Source: Alistipes sp. (lineage in GTDB: Bacteria; Bacteroidota; Bacteroidia; Bacteroidales; Rikenellaceae). From it: a DNA stretch of 43,454 bases. The first letter of the stretch is position 1; each line of letters begins with the position of its first letter. Made by a program: the position numbers and the translations under genes. The stretch spans positions 1-43,454 of the forward strand of contig JAGBUS010000058.1 in assembly GCA_017630735.1 (NCBI GenBank), written 5' to 3'. The notes beneath the pieces were generated by a model, which saw only the letters and a program-made list of their open reading frames with translations, searched no databases and was not told the origin of the DNA. Below, piece by piece: positions 8,505-16,013 of this stretch.

Positions 8505-8532
8505 GCTATAGGCGTTTGATCGCGCCTATAGC
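8505..8532 (+). repeat. Fimbrillin-spacer hairpin A (TTTGATCG loop)
   Basis: Perfect 10-bp stem (8505-8514 with 8523-8532, GCTATAGGCG type) around the 8-nt loop TTTGATCG. It starts 12 nt after the stop of the preceding fimbrillin. No U-run follows. Confidence 0.8.
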
Positions 8533-8539
8533 TCCAAAA

Positions 8540-8646
8540 CCGTCATTCCGAGGAGCGGAACGACGTGGGGATCTACCGCTGTGATGATACAGCGAACAAA
8601 ATGACAAAGGAAGATTGCCACGGGTCTAACGACCCTCGCAATGACG
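8540..8646 (+). repeat. REP-like intergenic repeat cluster 1
   Basis: It begins CCGTCATTCCGAGGAGCGG and ends with an inverted module ATTGCCACGGGTC...GACCCTCGCAAT. The same opening and closing modules recur in clusters 2 and 3. It is non-coding, and its six-frame translation gives the RHCE-like strings familiar from misannotated bacterial REP elements. It lacks the 87-bp central block of the other two copies. Confidence 0.8.
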
Positions 8647-8692
8647 AAAGAAGAAAACGACAAAAACAAATAAATATTAACTAAACAAAATA

Positions 8693-9688
8693 ATGAAAAA
8701 GCTTTTTACAATTCTTGCAGTAGCAGCCGCAATGGTTAGCTGTGCAAAGGAGGATGTTGTGAGCGTGCAGGAGCCTGCGCAGATAGCATTCGATGGCGTA
8801 TTCGTCGAGAATGCTACACGTGCAAACGACCCAAGCACAACAACAAACAACATCGAGAACTTCTACGTATGGGCAGTGATGGATACCGAGCTCGGTATCG
8901 TGTTCGATGACGAGGAGGTTAAGAGAAATGGCTCACAGTGGTCATACATGCAGACTCAGTACTGGGCACCAGGTCACGACTACTACTTCTCTGCTATCGC
9001 TGGTGATCGTTCAAATGACCAGATTGTGCTCGACCTCGGCGCAGAGCATAAGAAGGGTATGGCAGTAGCAGGTCTTGGTACGGCTACATTCACAAACGTG
9101 AATGGTACTAACGACTTCCTCTATGCTGAGTATAACACAACTACTCCTGCGGAGATCACTTCTAAGCCAGCAGCTGTTAAGTTCACTTTCGACCACCTTC
9201 TTTCAAAGGTGAAGTTCACTTTCGAGAATGGTTTCTATAACGATAACAACACTGTTGTTGTCAAGAACATAAAGATGGTAGTTCCACAGACTGCTAACAT
9301 CGACCTTACTCAGAACACTTACGCATGGACAGGTCACGAGGGTACTACAACACTTTCTATGGGTCACATGGCTAACGGCGCAAAATTGGCGATGGCTCAG
9401 TCAGCATCTTCAGACAACGAGCGTTTGACTATCCCTGCAGGTGCTGCTCAGGAGTACATCGTAACTTTCGACGTTGAGCTTTGGATGGGTGAGGTTTTGG
9501 CTACTACATCATCTAAGACAATCAAGATCTCTGGCGTTGAACTTCTCCCAGGTCGTGCATATAACTTCAAGGCTGAGATCAACCACCAGAACGTTGACGA
9601 GAACCCATTGTTCGAGATCGAGTTCGAGGTTGAGGTTAACGAGTGGGTAAATGCCGGTGACGTAGCTCTTGAGGGTGCAAACGTTTAG
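8693..9688 (+). CDS. Fimbrillin-family lipoprotein (array member 2)
   Basis: Structural pilin candidate, 331 residues. Signal MKKLFTILAVAAAMVSC with lipidated Cys17; processing site VENATR-AND (Arg43). Family hallmarks are FTNVNGTNDFLYAE, FDHLLSKVKFTF and the final strand IEFEVEVNEW. In type V pili the lipoprotein precursor is cut after Arg at the outer membrane and the C-terminal strand completes the neighbouring subunit. The first 56 nt of the gene are identical to those of the gene at 13881. The TAG stop is followed by 37 more sense codons in the same frame (see 9689-9802), so the protein looks like a truncated version of a longer ancestor. Confidence 0.9.
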   Translation: MKKLFTILAVAAAMVSCAKEDVVSVQEPAQIAFDGVFVENATRANDPSTTTNNIENFYVWAVMDTELGIVFDDEEVKRNGSQWSYMQTQYWAPGHDYYFSAIAGDRSNDQIVLDLGAEHKKGMAVAGLGTATFTNVNGTNDFLYAEYNTTTPAEITSKPAAVKFTFDHLLSKVKFTFENGFYNDNNTVVVKNIKMVVPQTANIDLTQNTYAWTGHEGTTTLSMGHMANGAKLAMAQSASSDNERLTIPAGAAQEYIVTFDVELWMGEVLATTSSKTIKISGVELLPGRAYNFKAEINHQNVDENPLFEIEFEVEVNEWVNAGDVALEGANV

Positions 9689-9802
9689 ACAGCTGAGGAG
9701 CTTGCTGCAGCGTTGATGGCTGATGGTACACCTATCACAAGTGAGGTTTTGATAAACAAAACTTACTTCCAGTGCAGCAACTTTAGCTATAAGTTCCAGT
9801 AA
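9689..9802 (+). pseudogene. In-frame remnant of a lost C-terminal domain, after a TAG stop
   Basis: The frame of the upstream fimbrillin continues past TAG for 37 sense codons (TAEELAAALMADG ... SYKFQ) to a TAA at 9800-9802. The opening EELAAALMADG looks like the start of the secreted beta-helix type domains that often follow fimbrillin or BACON modules in Bacteroidales. The sense codons look native rather than random. Either a longer C-terminal domain was lost by a nonsense mutation and deletion, or, less likely, the TAG is read through at low level. Confidence 0.6.
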
Positions 9803-9814
9803 GGAAATGCTTTT

Positions 9815-9844
9815 ACCTATAGGGGTTTGATTACCCCTGTAGGT
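9815..9844 (+). repeat. Fimbrillin-spacer hairpin B (TTTGATTA loop)
   Basis: Arms 9815-9825 and 9834-9844 form an 11-bp stem with one T-G pair around the loop TTTGATTA. It is the same design as hairpin A with different stem bases, placed 12 nt after the TAA that ends the remnant. Confidence 0.75.
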
Positions 9845-9855
9845 TCAAATGATAA

Positions 9856-10084
9856 CCGTCATCCCGAGGAGCGGAGCGACGTGGGGATCTACCGCTGTGA
9901 TGATGCAGCGAACGGCACAAATGAAGATTGACCTTCGGTCTTCACTGCTCCGCCAAGGCATAATTCAAACAAGTTTGATTCTGCCCTTGGCTTAATCGCA
10001 GCGTTGCCATGGGTCTGACGACCCTCGCAATGACGAAGAAAAACAAACGTAGATTGCCACGGCTTAACAGCCTCGCAATGACGG
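9856..10084 (+). repeat. REP-like intergenic repeat cluster 2
   Basis: It has the same CCGTCATCCCGAGGAGCGG opening as cluster 1. An 87-bp central block (9923-10009) is identical, as read, to 11472-11558 in cluster 3. Two ATTGCCA...GCAATGACG modules then follow. The central block folds into nested hairpins: GACCTTCGGTC, and a long stem from GCCAAGG to CCTTGGC. With the remnant and hairpin B this accounts for most of the 473 bp between the two fimbrillin genes. Confidence 0.85.
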
Positions 10085-10161
10085 AAAAAGAAAAACACAA
10101 ACAAAAACCAAATAACCAAACAATATTTTGTTTATTTACTAATTTTTAACTTACAATATTT

Positions 10162-11169
10162 ATGAAAAAACTTTTCGTATCTGTACTTGCTATCGCGGGT
10201 TTGGTAGCATGTAATACAGACGAGGTGGTTCGAGAGAAGTTGAATGATGCTATTTCATTCGATACTTTCGTGGAGAATGCCACTCGTGCTGACAATGTAA
10301 GTACTACAGCAGCGACTCTTGAGGAGTTCAGCGTATGGGCTTACATGACTAACGAGACTGGTATCGTTTTCAACGATGAGCTTGTTAGCAAGAATGGCGA
10401 CGCTTGGTCTTACAGTAACACACAGTACTGGTTGCCAGGCAACGCTTACTCTTTCGCTGCTTTTGCTGGTAACCGTAAAGATGTTGAGGGCCTTCCTGTT
10501 GATGCTGCAATGGCTGGTAATGGTCTTGGTACTATCACTTTTACTAACGTTGAGGGTGCTAACGACATTCTTTACGCTCAGAACTACGTAGAGTCTGCTG
10601 TTGCTGATCAGACTCCAGTATTGTTCCAGTTTGATCACCTTTTGTCAAAAGTTCGTTTCACTTTTGCTAACGGTTTTGCTAACGATAACAACACAATCAA
10701 GGTGTTGAACATTGCAATGACATCTGCTGAGAAGGCTACTCTTGACCTCTCTACTGAGTCATTCGCTTTTGTTGCTGACGCTGCTTACGTATGGGAGAAT
10801 CATCAGGGTACTAAAACTCTCTATTTCGGTAACATGGGTAATGGTGATAATCTTGGTATTGGCAAGAAGGAGATTTCTGACGAGGATCGTTTGGTTATCC
10901 CTGCAGGTGAGGACTATGAGTACGTTGTTACTTTCACAGTTGAGGTTTACAACGGTGCTGTTAGAGGTTTGACAAAGGATATGACTGTTACTATGTCAGG
11001 TCTTGAGCTTGTTGCTGGTCACGCTTACAACTTCGTTGCTACTATTAACCAGGAGAACTTGCACCTTAACGCTATCGAGTTCCAGGTTGAGGTTGACGAG
11101 TGGGTTGAGCACGAGTACAATGTCGGTGCTGTTCAGGAGACTGTTAAGTTCGTTGGTTCTGTAGAGTAA
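10162..11169 (+). CDS. Fimbrillin-family lipoprotein (array member 3)
   Basis: Structural pilin candidate, 335 residues. Lipobox GLVAC (Cys17); processing site VENATR-ADN (Arg42). Core motifs are FTNVEGANDILYAQ, FDHLLSKVRFTF and the last strand AIEFQVEVDEWVEHEYN. It is the closest relative of array member 2 across the whole core but has a different signal sequence (MKKLFVSVLAIAGLVAC). As in member 2, the frame continues past the stop, here TAA, for 12 sense codons that align with the other remnant. The gene lies between two REP-like clusters, an arrangement that could favour recombination in and out of the array. Confidence 0.9.
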   Translation: MKKLFVSVLAIAGLVACNTDEVVREKLNDAISFDTFVENATRADNVSTTAATLEEFSVWAYMTNETGIVFNDELVSKNGDAWSYSNTQYWLPGNAYSFAAFAGNRKDVEGLPVDAAMAGNGLGTITFTNVEGANDILYAQNYVESAVADQTPVLFQFDHLLSKVRFTFANGFANDNNTIKVLNIAMTSAEKATLDLSTESFAFVADAAYVWENHQGTKTLYFGNMGNGDNLGIGKKEISDEDRLVIPAGEDYEYVVTFTVEVYNGAVRGLTKDMTVTMSGLELVAGHAYNFVATINQENLHLNAIEFQVEVDEWVEHEYNVGAVQETVKFVGSVE

Positions 11170-11208
11170 CTTCAGACTGTATTGGACGCTGATGAGGGTT
11201 TGAAGTAA
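11170..11208 (+). pseudogene. Short in-frame remnant after the fimbrillin stop
   Basis: Twelve sense codons (LQTVLDADEGLK) follow the TAA in frame before a second TAA. VE-stop-LQTVLDADEG aligns with AEELAAALMADG in the remnant at 9689, with the stop falling in the matching helix. This indicates that the same C-terminal domain was lost independently from the two paralogues. Confidence 0.5.
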
Positions 11209-11221
11209 TTTGCTCAATATT

Positions 11222-11251
11222 GCTTATAGGGGTTTGATCGCCCCTATAAGC
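11222..11251 (+). repeat. Fimbrillin-spacer hairpin C (TTTGATCG loop)
   Basis: Perfect 11-bp stem (11222-11232 with 11241-11251, GCTTATAGGGG type) around TTTGATCG. It lies 13 nt after the final TAA of the remnant. Confidence 0.82.
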
Positions 11252-11327
11252 CCTAAGGTCCCTGAAAACGGCTGAAAATAGGCTTAAAAACAGGGTGAAA
11301 AATAAGTGAGAAAAGAGTGCTAAAAAC

Positions 11328-11358
11328 TTGATAATCTGACAAATAATTTGTATACTTG
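11328..11358 (+). promoter_or_regulatory. Possible weak internal promoter
   Basis: TTG (11328-11330), a 20-bp spacer and TATACTTG (11351-11358), one mismatch from TAnnTTTG, lie in the otherwise featureless AT-rich stretch 11252-11405. This stretch has no gene. If active, it would drive the downstream fimbrillins through a leader of about 295 nt containing REP cluster 3. Confidence 0.25.
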
Positions 11359-11405
11359 TAGAGTATTAGGTTGGCAAAAAAAAGGTTCTTTTGAGGATAA
11401 ACAAA

Positions 11406-11608
11406 CCGTCATCCCGAGGAGTGGAGCGACGTGGGGATCGCCGCTGTGATGATGCAGTGAACGATACAAAAGAAGATTGACCTTCGGTCTTCACTGCTCC
11501 GCCAAGGCATAATTCAAACAAGTTTGATTCTGCCCTTGGCTTAATCGCAGCGTTGCCACGAGCCTTGCGGCTCTCGCAATGACGAGGAGCAGACCCCTCG
11601 CAATGACG
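11406..11608 (+). repeat. REP-like intergenic repeat cluster 3
   Basis: It opens CCGTCATCCCGAGGAGTGG, carries the 87-bp block shared with cluster 2 (11472-11558), then a stem module CACGAGCC-TTGC-GGCTCTCG and a last CTCGCAATGACG. A minus-strand reading frame that spans it and runs into the next gene is a translation of the repeat, not a gene. Confidence 0.85.
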
Positions 11609-11659
11609 AAAGATGAAACCAAAAACAATTAACAAATAATAACAAAAACTTAAACAACT

Positions 11660-12724
11660 ATGAAAAAACTTTTTACAATTCTTGCAGTAGCTGCCACATT
11701 GGTTAGCTGTGCAAAGGAGGATGTTGTGAGCCAGGCGGCTCCTGAGGCTATCGGCTTCGACAACGCTTTCGTCGACAACGCAACTCGTAGCGAAGACGAC
11801 CCAAGCTACACAAACGACAACCTCTTCGACAATTTCCAGGTTTATGGTTTCGTTGAGGGTCAGCCACTTTTCAACGCTGAGAACAACGGTGTAACAGTTT
11901 ACAAGAATGGAGGAACCTTGACAGAGACTGATTATGCGGGTCAGACAACAACTACATGGAAGTATGCTGGTACTCAGTACTGGATTCCTGGTGCAGATTA
12001 CAACTTCTCTGCTGTGGCTCCTGCAACTGGCTGGACAATGACTAAGGCAACAGCTGAGGGTACAAAGCTCTCTTTTGAAAATGATGGTAAGCACGATATC
12101 CTTTATGCTCAGACTGCTACTATCGAGGGTAAGCAGAGCGGTAACGTGGCTGTAGGCTTCACTTTCCGTCATATCCTTTCAAAGGTTAAGTTCTCGTTTT
12201 TGAATAACTACAATGCTGATAACACTGTTCTTCAGGTTCGTGATATTACTGTTCACAATGCTGTTCACGAGGCTAGTGTAGAGCTTACTGCAGAGAATAC
12301 AACTTGGTCTGGTTGGATTGGTCAAATTAGTGCCATTAAGTTTGGTAATGCTGCTGAAGCTTCAGCTAATGCAGTAGAGTCTTTTGACTATGAGGCTGAG
12401 GTTGAGTCTTACAATGAGCTTCTTCTTATCCCTTACAACTATGGTGCAAATACTCATGAGAAGCTTCGTGTATCATTTGTATATGATATCGTAGTTAGCG
12501 GTGAGGTTGTAGCTACTTTCAAAGTTGAGCCAGAGGTTACTGTTAACCTTGAGCCAGGTAAGGCATACGACTTCAAGGCTACTATCACTCCAGGTGAGCC
12601 TATCGAGTTTACAGTTACTACTATTACTGACTGGGATAACGATCACGATGGTAAGGAGAATACAGCAGACGGTGATACTGATGGCGATGAGCAGGTAGAG
12701 ACTACTATTCCTCAGAATAACTAA
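11660..12724 (+). CDS. Fimbrillin-family lipoprotein (array member 4), Asp-rich tail
   Basis: Structural pilin candidate, 354 residues. Signal MKKLFTILAVAATLVSC (Cys17); processing site VDNATR-SED (Arg43). Core motifs are KHDILYAQT and FRHILSKVKFSF, and the closing strand IEFTVTTITDW. After that Trp the protein runs on for about 30 residues rich in Asp, Gly and Glu (DNDHDGKENTADGDTDGDEQ), resembling calcium-binding thrombospondin-type-3 or dockerin loops. The sequence from about 25 nt upstream of the ATG matches the same region of the gene at 13881. Only 15 nt separate it from the next gene. Confidence 0.9.
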   Translation: MKKLFTILAVAATLVSCAKEDVVSQAAPEAIGFDNAFVDNATRSEDDPSYTNDNLFDNFQVYGFVEGQPLFNAENNGVTVYKNGGTLTETDYAGQTTTTWKYAGTQYWIPGADYNFSAVAPATGWTMTKATAEGTKLSFENDGKHDILYAQTATIEGKQSGNVAVGFTFRHILSKVKFSFLNNYNADNTVLQVRDITVHNAVHEASVELTAENTTWSGWIGQISAIKFGNAAEASANAVESFDYEAEVESYNELLLIPYNYGANTHEKLRVSFVYDIVVSGEVVATFKVEPEVTVNLEPGKAYDFKATITPGEPIEFTVTTITDWDNDHDGKENTADGDTDGDEQVETTIPQNN

Positions 12725-12739
12725 TAAAAAACTATAACT

Positions 12740-13786
12740 ATGAAAAAACTACTTTTTGCAGCGGCTGCCATTGTAGCAATGGCATCGTGCGCTACTGACG
12801 ATGTGGTATCACGTCCTGCAGGTGCAGCAATCGAGTTCAACGATGCTTTCGTTGAGAACTCTACACGTGCTGCGGATATCGACGCCGAAAACCTCACTAA
12901 CTTCGGTGTATATGGCTCGGTTGTAAATAGCTCTAACCAGCAGGGTATGATCTTCGCAAACCAGGTGGTAACAAAGACTGCTTCGGGCTACACATACACT
13001 CCTGCGCAGTACTGGATTGCAGGTGCAAAATACGATTTCGTAGCATTTGCACCATATCAGAGTGGTGCTGATGCGACTTGGACATACGCTCCTGCTGTCG
13101 GTACAGCTGCCGAGAATGGTACTATCACCTTCGACAACGCTAAGGCAGGTGCTAATCAGGATTTCTTGTTCGCAGCAACTTCGTGCGAAACTCCTGCGAG
13201 CATCACTACAGCTCCAGCTCCAGTGGCATTCACATTCAACCATATGCTCTCACGTGTGAAGTTGTCTTTCACTAACGGCTTCCAGTCTAACGGCAATATC
13301 AAGCTCGTTGTGAAGAACGTACATATCACTAACACTGCGGCTGTAGGTACTTTGTCTGTAGCAAAGGCAGAGAGCGCTACTGCGGCTGCTGTTGCTGCTG
13401 ATTGGACAACTGTTGCAACTAATAACAATTTGGATGTTACATTCGGTGATGTTGCGGCTGCAGCACAGCTCGCAGAGGCTGGTTCTGGTTCAACAACACA
13501 CTTCTACGTTATCCCAGCAGAGAGAGAGTACAACATTACTTTCGATGTTGATCTTTATCAGGCAGGTGTACACCTCGATACTTACCACCGTTCTGCAAAG
13601 GTTACTGTAGACTTCACACGCGGTATGAGCTACGACCTTAAGGCTACTCTTAATCAGACTAACACATCTGACGAGGGTCAGCTCTATCCTATCGAGTTCA
13701 CTGTTACAGGCGTAGAGAAGTGGGATAACAATCCTGATACTCCAGAGGAGGATTGGACCGACGTAAATGCTACTGTCAACGACTAA
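12740..13786 (+). CDS. Fimbrillin-family lipoprotein (array member 5)
   Basis: Structural pilin candidate, 348 residues. Signal MKKLLFAAAAIVAMASC (Cys17); processing site VENSTR-AAD (Arg43). Core motifs are NQDFLFAAT and FNHMLSRVKLSF, and the closing strand IEFTVTGVEKW, followed by an acidic tail DNNPDTPEEDWTDVNATVND. It is more Ala-rich than its neighbours and more diverged from members 2 and 3. It sits 15 nt behind member 4 with no hairpin in between, so the two are probably translated from one uninterrupted segment. Confidence 0.9.
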   Translation: MKKLLFAAAAIVAMASCATDDVVSRPAGAAIEFNDAFVENSTRAADIDAENLTNFGVYGSVVNSSNQQGMIFANQVVTKTASGYTYTPAQYWIAGAKYDFVAFAPYQSGADATWTYAPAVGTAAENGTITFDNAKAGANQDFLFAATSCETPASITTAPAPVAFTFNHMLSRVKLSFTNGFQSNGNIKLVVKNVHITNTAAVGTLSVAKAESATAAAVAADWTTVATNNNLDVTFGDVAAAAQLAEAGSGSTTHFYVIPAEREYNITFDVDLYQAGVHLDTYHRSAKVTVDFTRGMSYDLKATLNQTNTSDEGQLYPIEFTVTGVEKWDNNPDTPEEDWTDVNATVND

Positions 13787-13792
13787 TATTCG

Positions 13793-13822
13793 GGGCATAA
13801 GGGGGTGATACTCCTTATGCTC
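13793..13822 (+). repeat. Fimbrillin-spacer hairpin D (variant loop GTGATA)
   Basis: Arms 13793-13804 and 13811-13822 pair over 12 bp with two G-U pairs around GTGATA. Position (6 nt after the stop) and stem type match hairpins A, B, C and E, but the loop has drifted from TTTGATCG. Confidence 0.6.
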
Positions 13823-13880
13823 ACTACGGCGGAAACGCACAAAATAGACTTAAAAAATAATAACAAAAACTTAAACAACT

Positions 13881-14888
13881 ATGAAAAAGCTTTTTACAAT
13901 TCTTGCAGTAGCAGCCGCAATGGTTAGCTGTGCAAAAGAGGAGGTCGTATCATTCGACCAGGGCGAGGCAATCGAGTTCGGCAGCTTTGTAGACAACGCA
14001 ACTCGTGCAGAACAGGCAACTGACCCATCGTACACAACTACTGGAGAGAATCCTAACCTTACATCATTCAATGTTTATGGCGCAGTTAATGGCGTAAACA
14101 TCTTCAATGGTAATTTGGTTGAGAAGAAAACTGCGGGTTACGGTGATGTTTGGTCTTTGACAGGTTCTAAGCAGTATTGGATTGATGGCGCAGATTATGA
14201 GTTTGTTGCTGTTGTTGATGGTAATAAGAAGGTTGGCGAGAATGTTATTACAAGTACTACTCTTGATGCTAACTCTGGTATTCCTACATCTATTACCTAC
14301 AATATTGATGGCGCAACAGACCTTCTTTGTGCACATGTAGTAAGAGAAGATAATACAGACAAAAGCGTTGTAGCTTTTAATTTTACTCACCTCCTTTCAA
14401 AGGTTAAGTTCTCTGTAACAAATACAACTGATGCAGCTGCAAATAACTACCGTATTGTGCTTACTGAGGCTAAGATTACTGGTGTTTATTCAACAGGTTC
14501 TTATGGTGTTGCTACAAAAGCGTGGACAGCATCATCTACTACAGATTATACCCTCGAGAACCTTACTATTAATAGCAACGCTACACAGTATCATTCATCA
14601 GAGGTATTGCTTATCCCTGGCAACAATGTAGGTGTTGTTGTTAAGGCTAAGGTTCAGGCTACAGCTGATGGTCAGAACTGGAAGGATGTGTCTACTATCG
14701 AGAAGACCTTTACAAATGTTCTTGGTACAGATGGTAAACTTGTAGCTAACAATGCTTACCACTTCGCTGTAACTTTGGGTATTGGTACAGAGATTCAGTT
14801 CACTGCTACAACAATGCCAGAGTGGGGTAATGGTAATACCCACGATTCTGACAGCGATACTGTGAACGATTACATTCCTTTGCAGTAA
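13881..14888 (+). CDS. Fimbrillin-family lipoprotein (array member 6)
   Basis: Structural pilin candidate, 335 residues. Signal MKKLFTILAVAAAMVSC (Cys17); processing site VDNATR-AEQ (Arg42). Core motifs are NIDGATDLLCAH and FTHLLSKVKFSV, and the closing strand IQFTATTMPEW with an acidic tail GNGNTHDSDSDTVNDYIPLQ. The 5' end is a mosaic. The upstream leader matches that of array member 4, whereas the first 56 coding bases match member 2 exactly. Past the signal the protein diverges quickly, as expected if signal regions are homogenised by recombination while exposed parts vary. Confidence 0.9.
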   Translation: MKKLFTILAVAAAMVSCAKEEVVSFDQGEAIEFGSFVDNATRAEQATDPSYTTTGENPNLTSFNVYGAVNGVNIFNGNLVEKKTAGYGDVWSLTGSKQYWIDGADYEFVAVVDGNKKVGENVITSTTLDANSGIPTSITYNIDGATDLLCAHVVREDNTDKSVVAFNFTHLLSKVKFSVTNTTDAAANNYRIVLTEAKITGVYSTGSYGVATKAWTASSTTDYTLENLTINSNATQYHSSEVLLIPGNNVGVVVKAKVQATADGQNWKDVSTIEKTFTNVLGTDGKLVANNAYHFAVTLGIGTEIQFTATTMPEWGNGNTHDSDSDTVNDYIPLQ

Positions 14889-14933
14889 TCCTCATTTTGT
14901 AATTCCCACTAACTTAAAAGTTTAGATTTAGTT

Positions 14934-15929
14934 ATGAAGAAGATATTTTTTGCAGCTATTGCACTTGTTGCGCTTGCATCATGTGCTAAGGAGGAGTTTG
15001 TTAGCGTAAACCGTCAGGCTATCTCCTTCGGCGAGGCTTTCGTTGACAACGCAACCCGCGCAGATTATAGCGATGGTCAGGAACTTACTACTTTCGACGT
15101 ATTTGGTACAGTTACAGGTACTGCAGGTACTGTAAACATCTTTGCTGGTATTCCAGTAATAGGTACTGTAGGTGCTGCTACTTGGTCTTATGATCAGCAG
15201 TATGCTCAGTACTGGATTCCAGGTGCTGACTACAACTTTGCAGCTGTTGTAGATGCAGATGGTGTTGGCACAAGTACTGCTACTGCTACTTATGGCATGC
15301 CTACTACTCTTACTTCTACTGCTGATGCTACTACTGGTGTGCGCAATGATTTGTTGTATGCTGAGGCTCATGTTGAGGATGCTGCTGCTGATCAGGGTGT
15401 TGTAGACTTTACTTTCTTTCACCTCTTGTCAAAGGTACGCTTCACTGTTACTTCAACTGCACAGGGTGGTTACTATCACGAGGTAACAGGAATTAGTGTT
15501 AGCAGCTTTAAGACAGCTACTTTCACACTTGATAATGCTATAACTCCTGCTACTATCGATGGTGGTACATGGGCAGCTGATACTGCTGATACTAATGCAT
15601 TGAGTGTTCCTTTCGCAGATATTGCAGAGGTATCAAGCACAAATGGTACTACAGGTGTTTCTAACGCAGATATGCTCCTCGTGCCAACAGCTGCTACTTA
15701 CAACGTTACATTCACTGTTGAGTTGTACAAGGGTACTACTAAGCTCGGTACAGAGACTAAAACTATCCCTGTTGAGAAAGACCTCCTTAAGGGTAATGCA
15801 TACAACTTCACTATCGCTTGCTCTGTTGGTAACCCTATCCAGTTTAGTGTTACTAACAATCCTACATGGAATAGTGATATAGATGGCGATGGTGATGTTG
15901 ATGCAAATGATAATGTGAAAATTGACTAG
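14934..15929 (+). CDS. Fimbrillin-family lipoprotein (array member 7), EF-hand-like tail
   Basis: Structural pilin candidate, 331 residues. Signal MKKIFFAAIALVALASC (Cys17); processing site VDNATR-ADY (Arg42). Core motifs are RNDLLYAEA and FFHLLSKVRFTV, and the closing strand IQFSVTNNPTW. The C-terminus NSDIDGDGDVDANDNVKID contains DIDGDGDVDAND, the spacing of a calcium-binding dockerin or EF-hand-like loop. It lies 45 nt behind member 6; hairpin E follows. Confidence 0.9.
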   Translation: MKKIFFAAIALVALASCAKEEFVSVNRQAISFGEAFVDNATRADYSDGQELTTFDVFGTVTGTAGTVNIFAGIPVIGTVGAATWSYDQQYAQYWIPGADYNFAAVVDADGVGTSTATATYGMPTTLTSTADATTGVRNDLLYAEAHVEDAAADQGVVDFTFFHLLSKVRFTVTSTAQGGYYHEVTGISVSSFKTATFTLDNAITPATIDGGTWAADTADTNALSVPFADIAEVSSTNGTTGVSNADMLLVPTAATYNVTFTVELYKGTTKLGTETKTIPVEKDLLKGNAYNFTIACSVGNPIQFSVTNNPTWNSDIDGDGDVDANDNVKID

Positions 15930-15955
15930 TAATTTACTTTCAATTTACCACTATT

Positions 15956-15985
15956 GGCTATAAGGGTTTGATCGCCCTTATAGCC
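15956..15985 (+). repeat. Fimbrillin-spacer hairpin E (TTTGATCG loop)
   Basis: Perfect 11-bp stem (15956-15966 with 15975-15985, GGCTATAAGGG type) around TTTGATCG, 26 nt after the fimbrillin stop and 28 nt before the next gene. Confidence 0.82.
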
Positions 15986-16013
15986 CCGAATGAAGAAAAT
16001 AAAATAAAACAAT

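Noticed and set aside
9889-10119. Minus-strand reading frame with RHCE-like strings
   Set aside because: It is the translation of REP-like cluster 2; such strings are a known annotation artefact of repeats.
10121-10136. Promoter upstream of the fimbrillin at 10162 (AATATTTTGTTT)
   Set aside because: One base short of the TAnnTTTG box, and no suitably spaced TTTG lies upstream.
8540-11608. CRISPR array
   Set aside because: The repeats are modular and irregularly spaced, with no constant repeat-spacer unit and no cas gene.
11366-12172. 268-codon minus-strand reading frame
   Set aside because: It begins inside the fimbrillin gene at 11660 on the opposite strand and ends in REP cluster 3. The fimbrillin has clear family motifs, and the antisense product has none.
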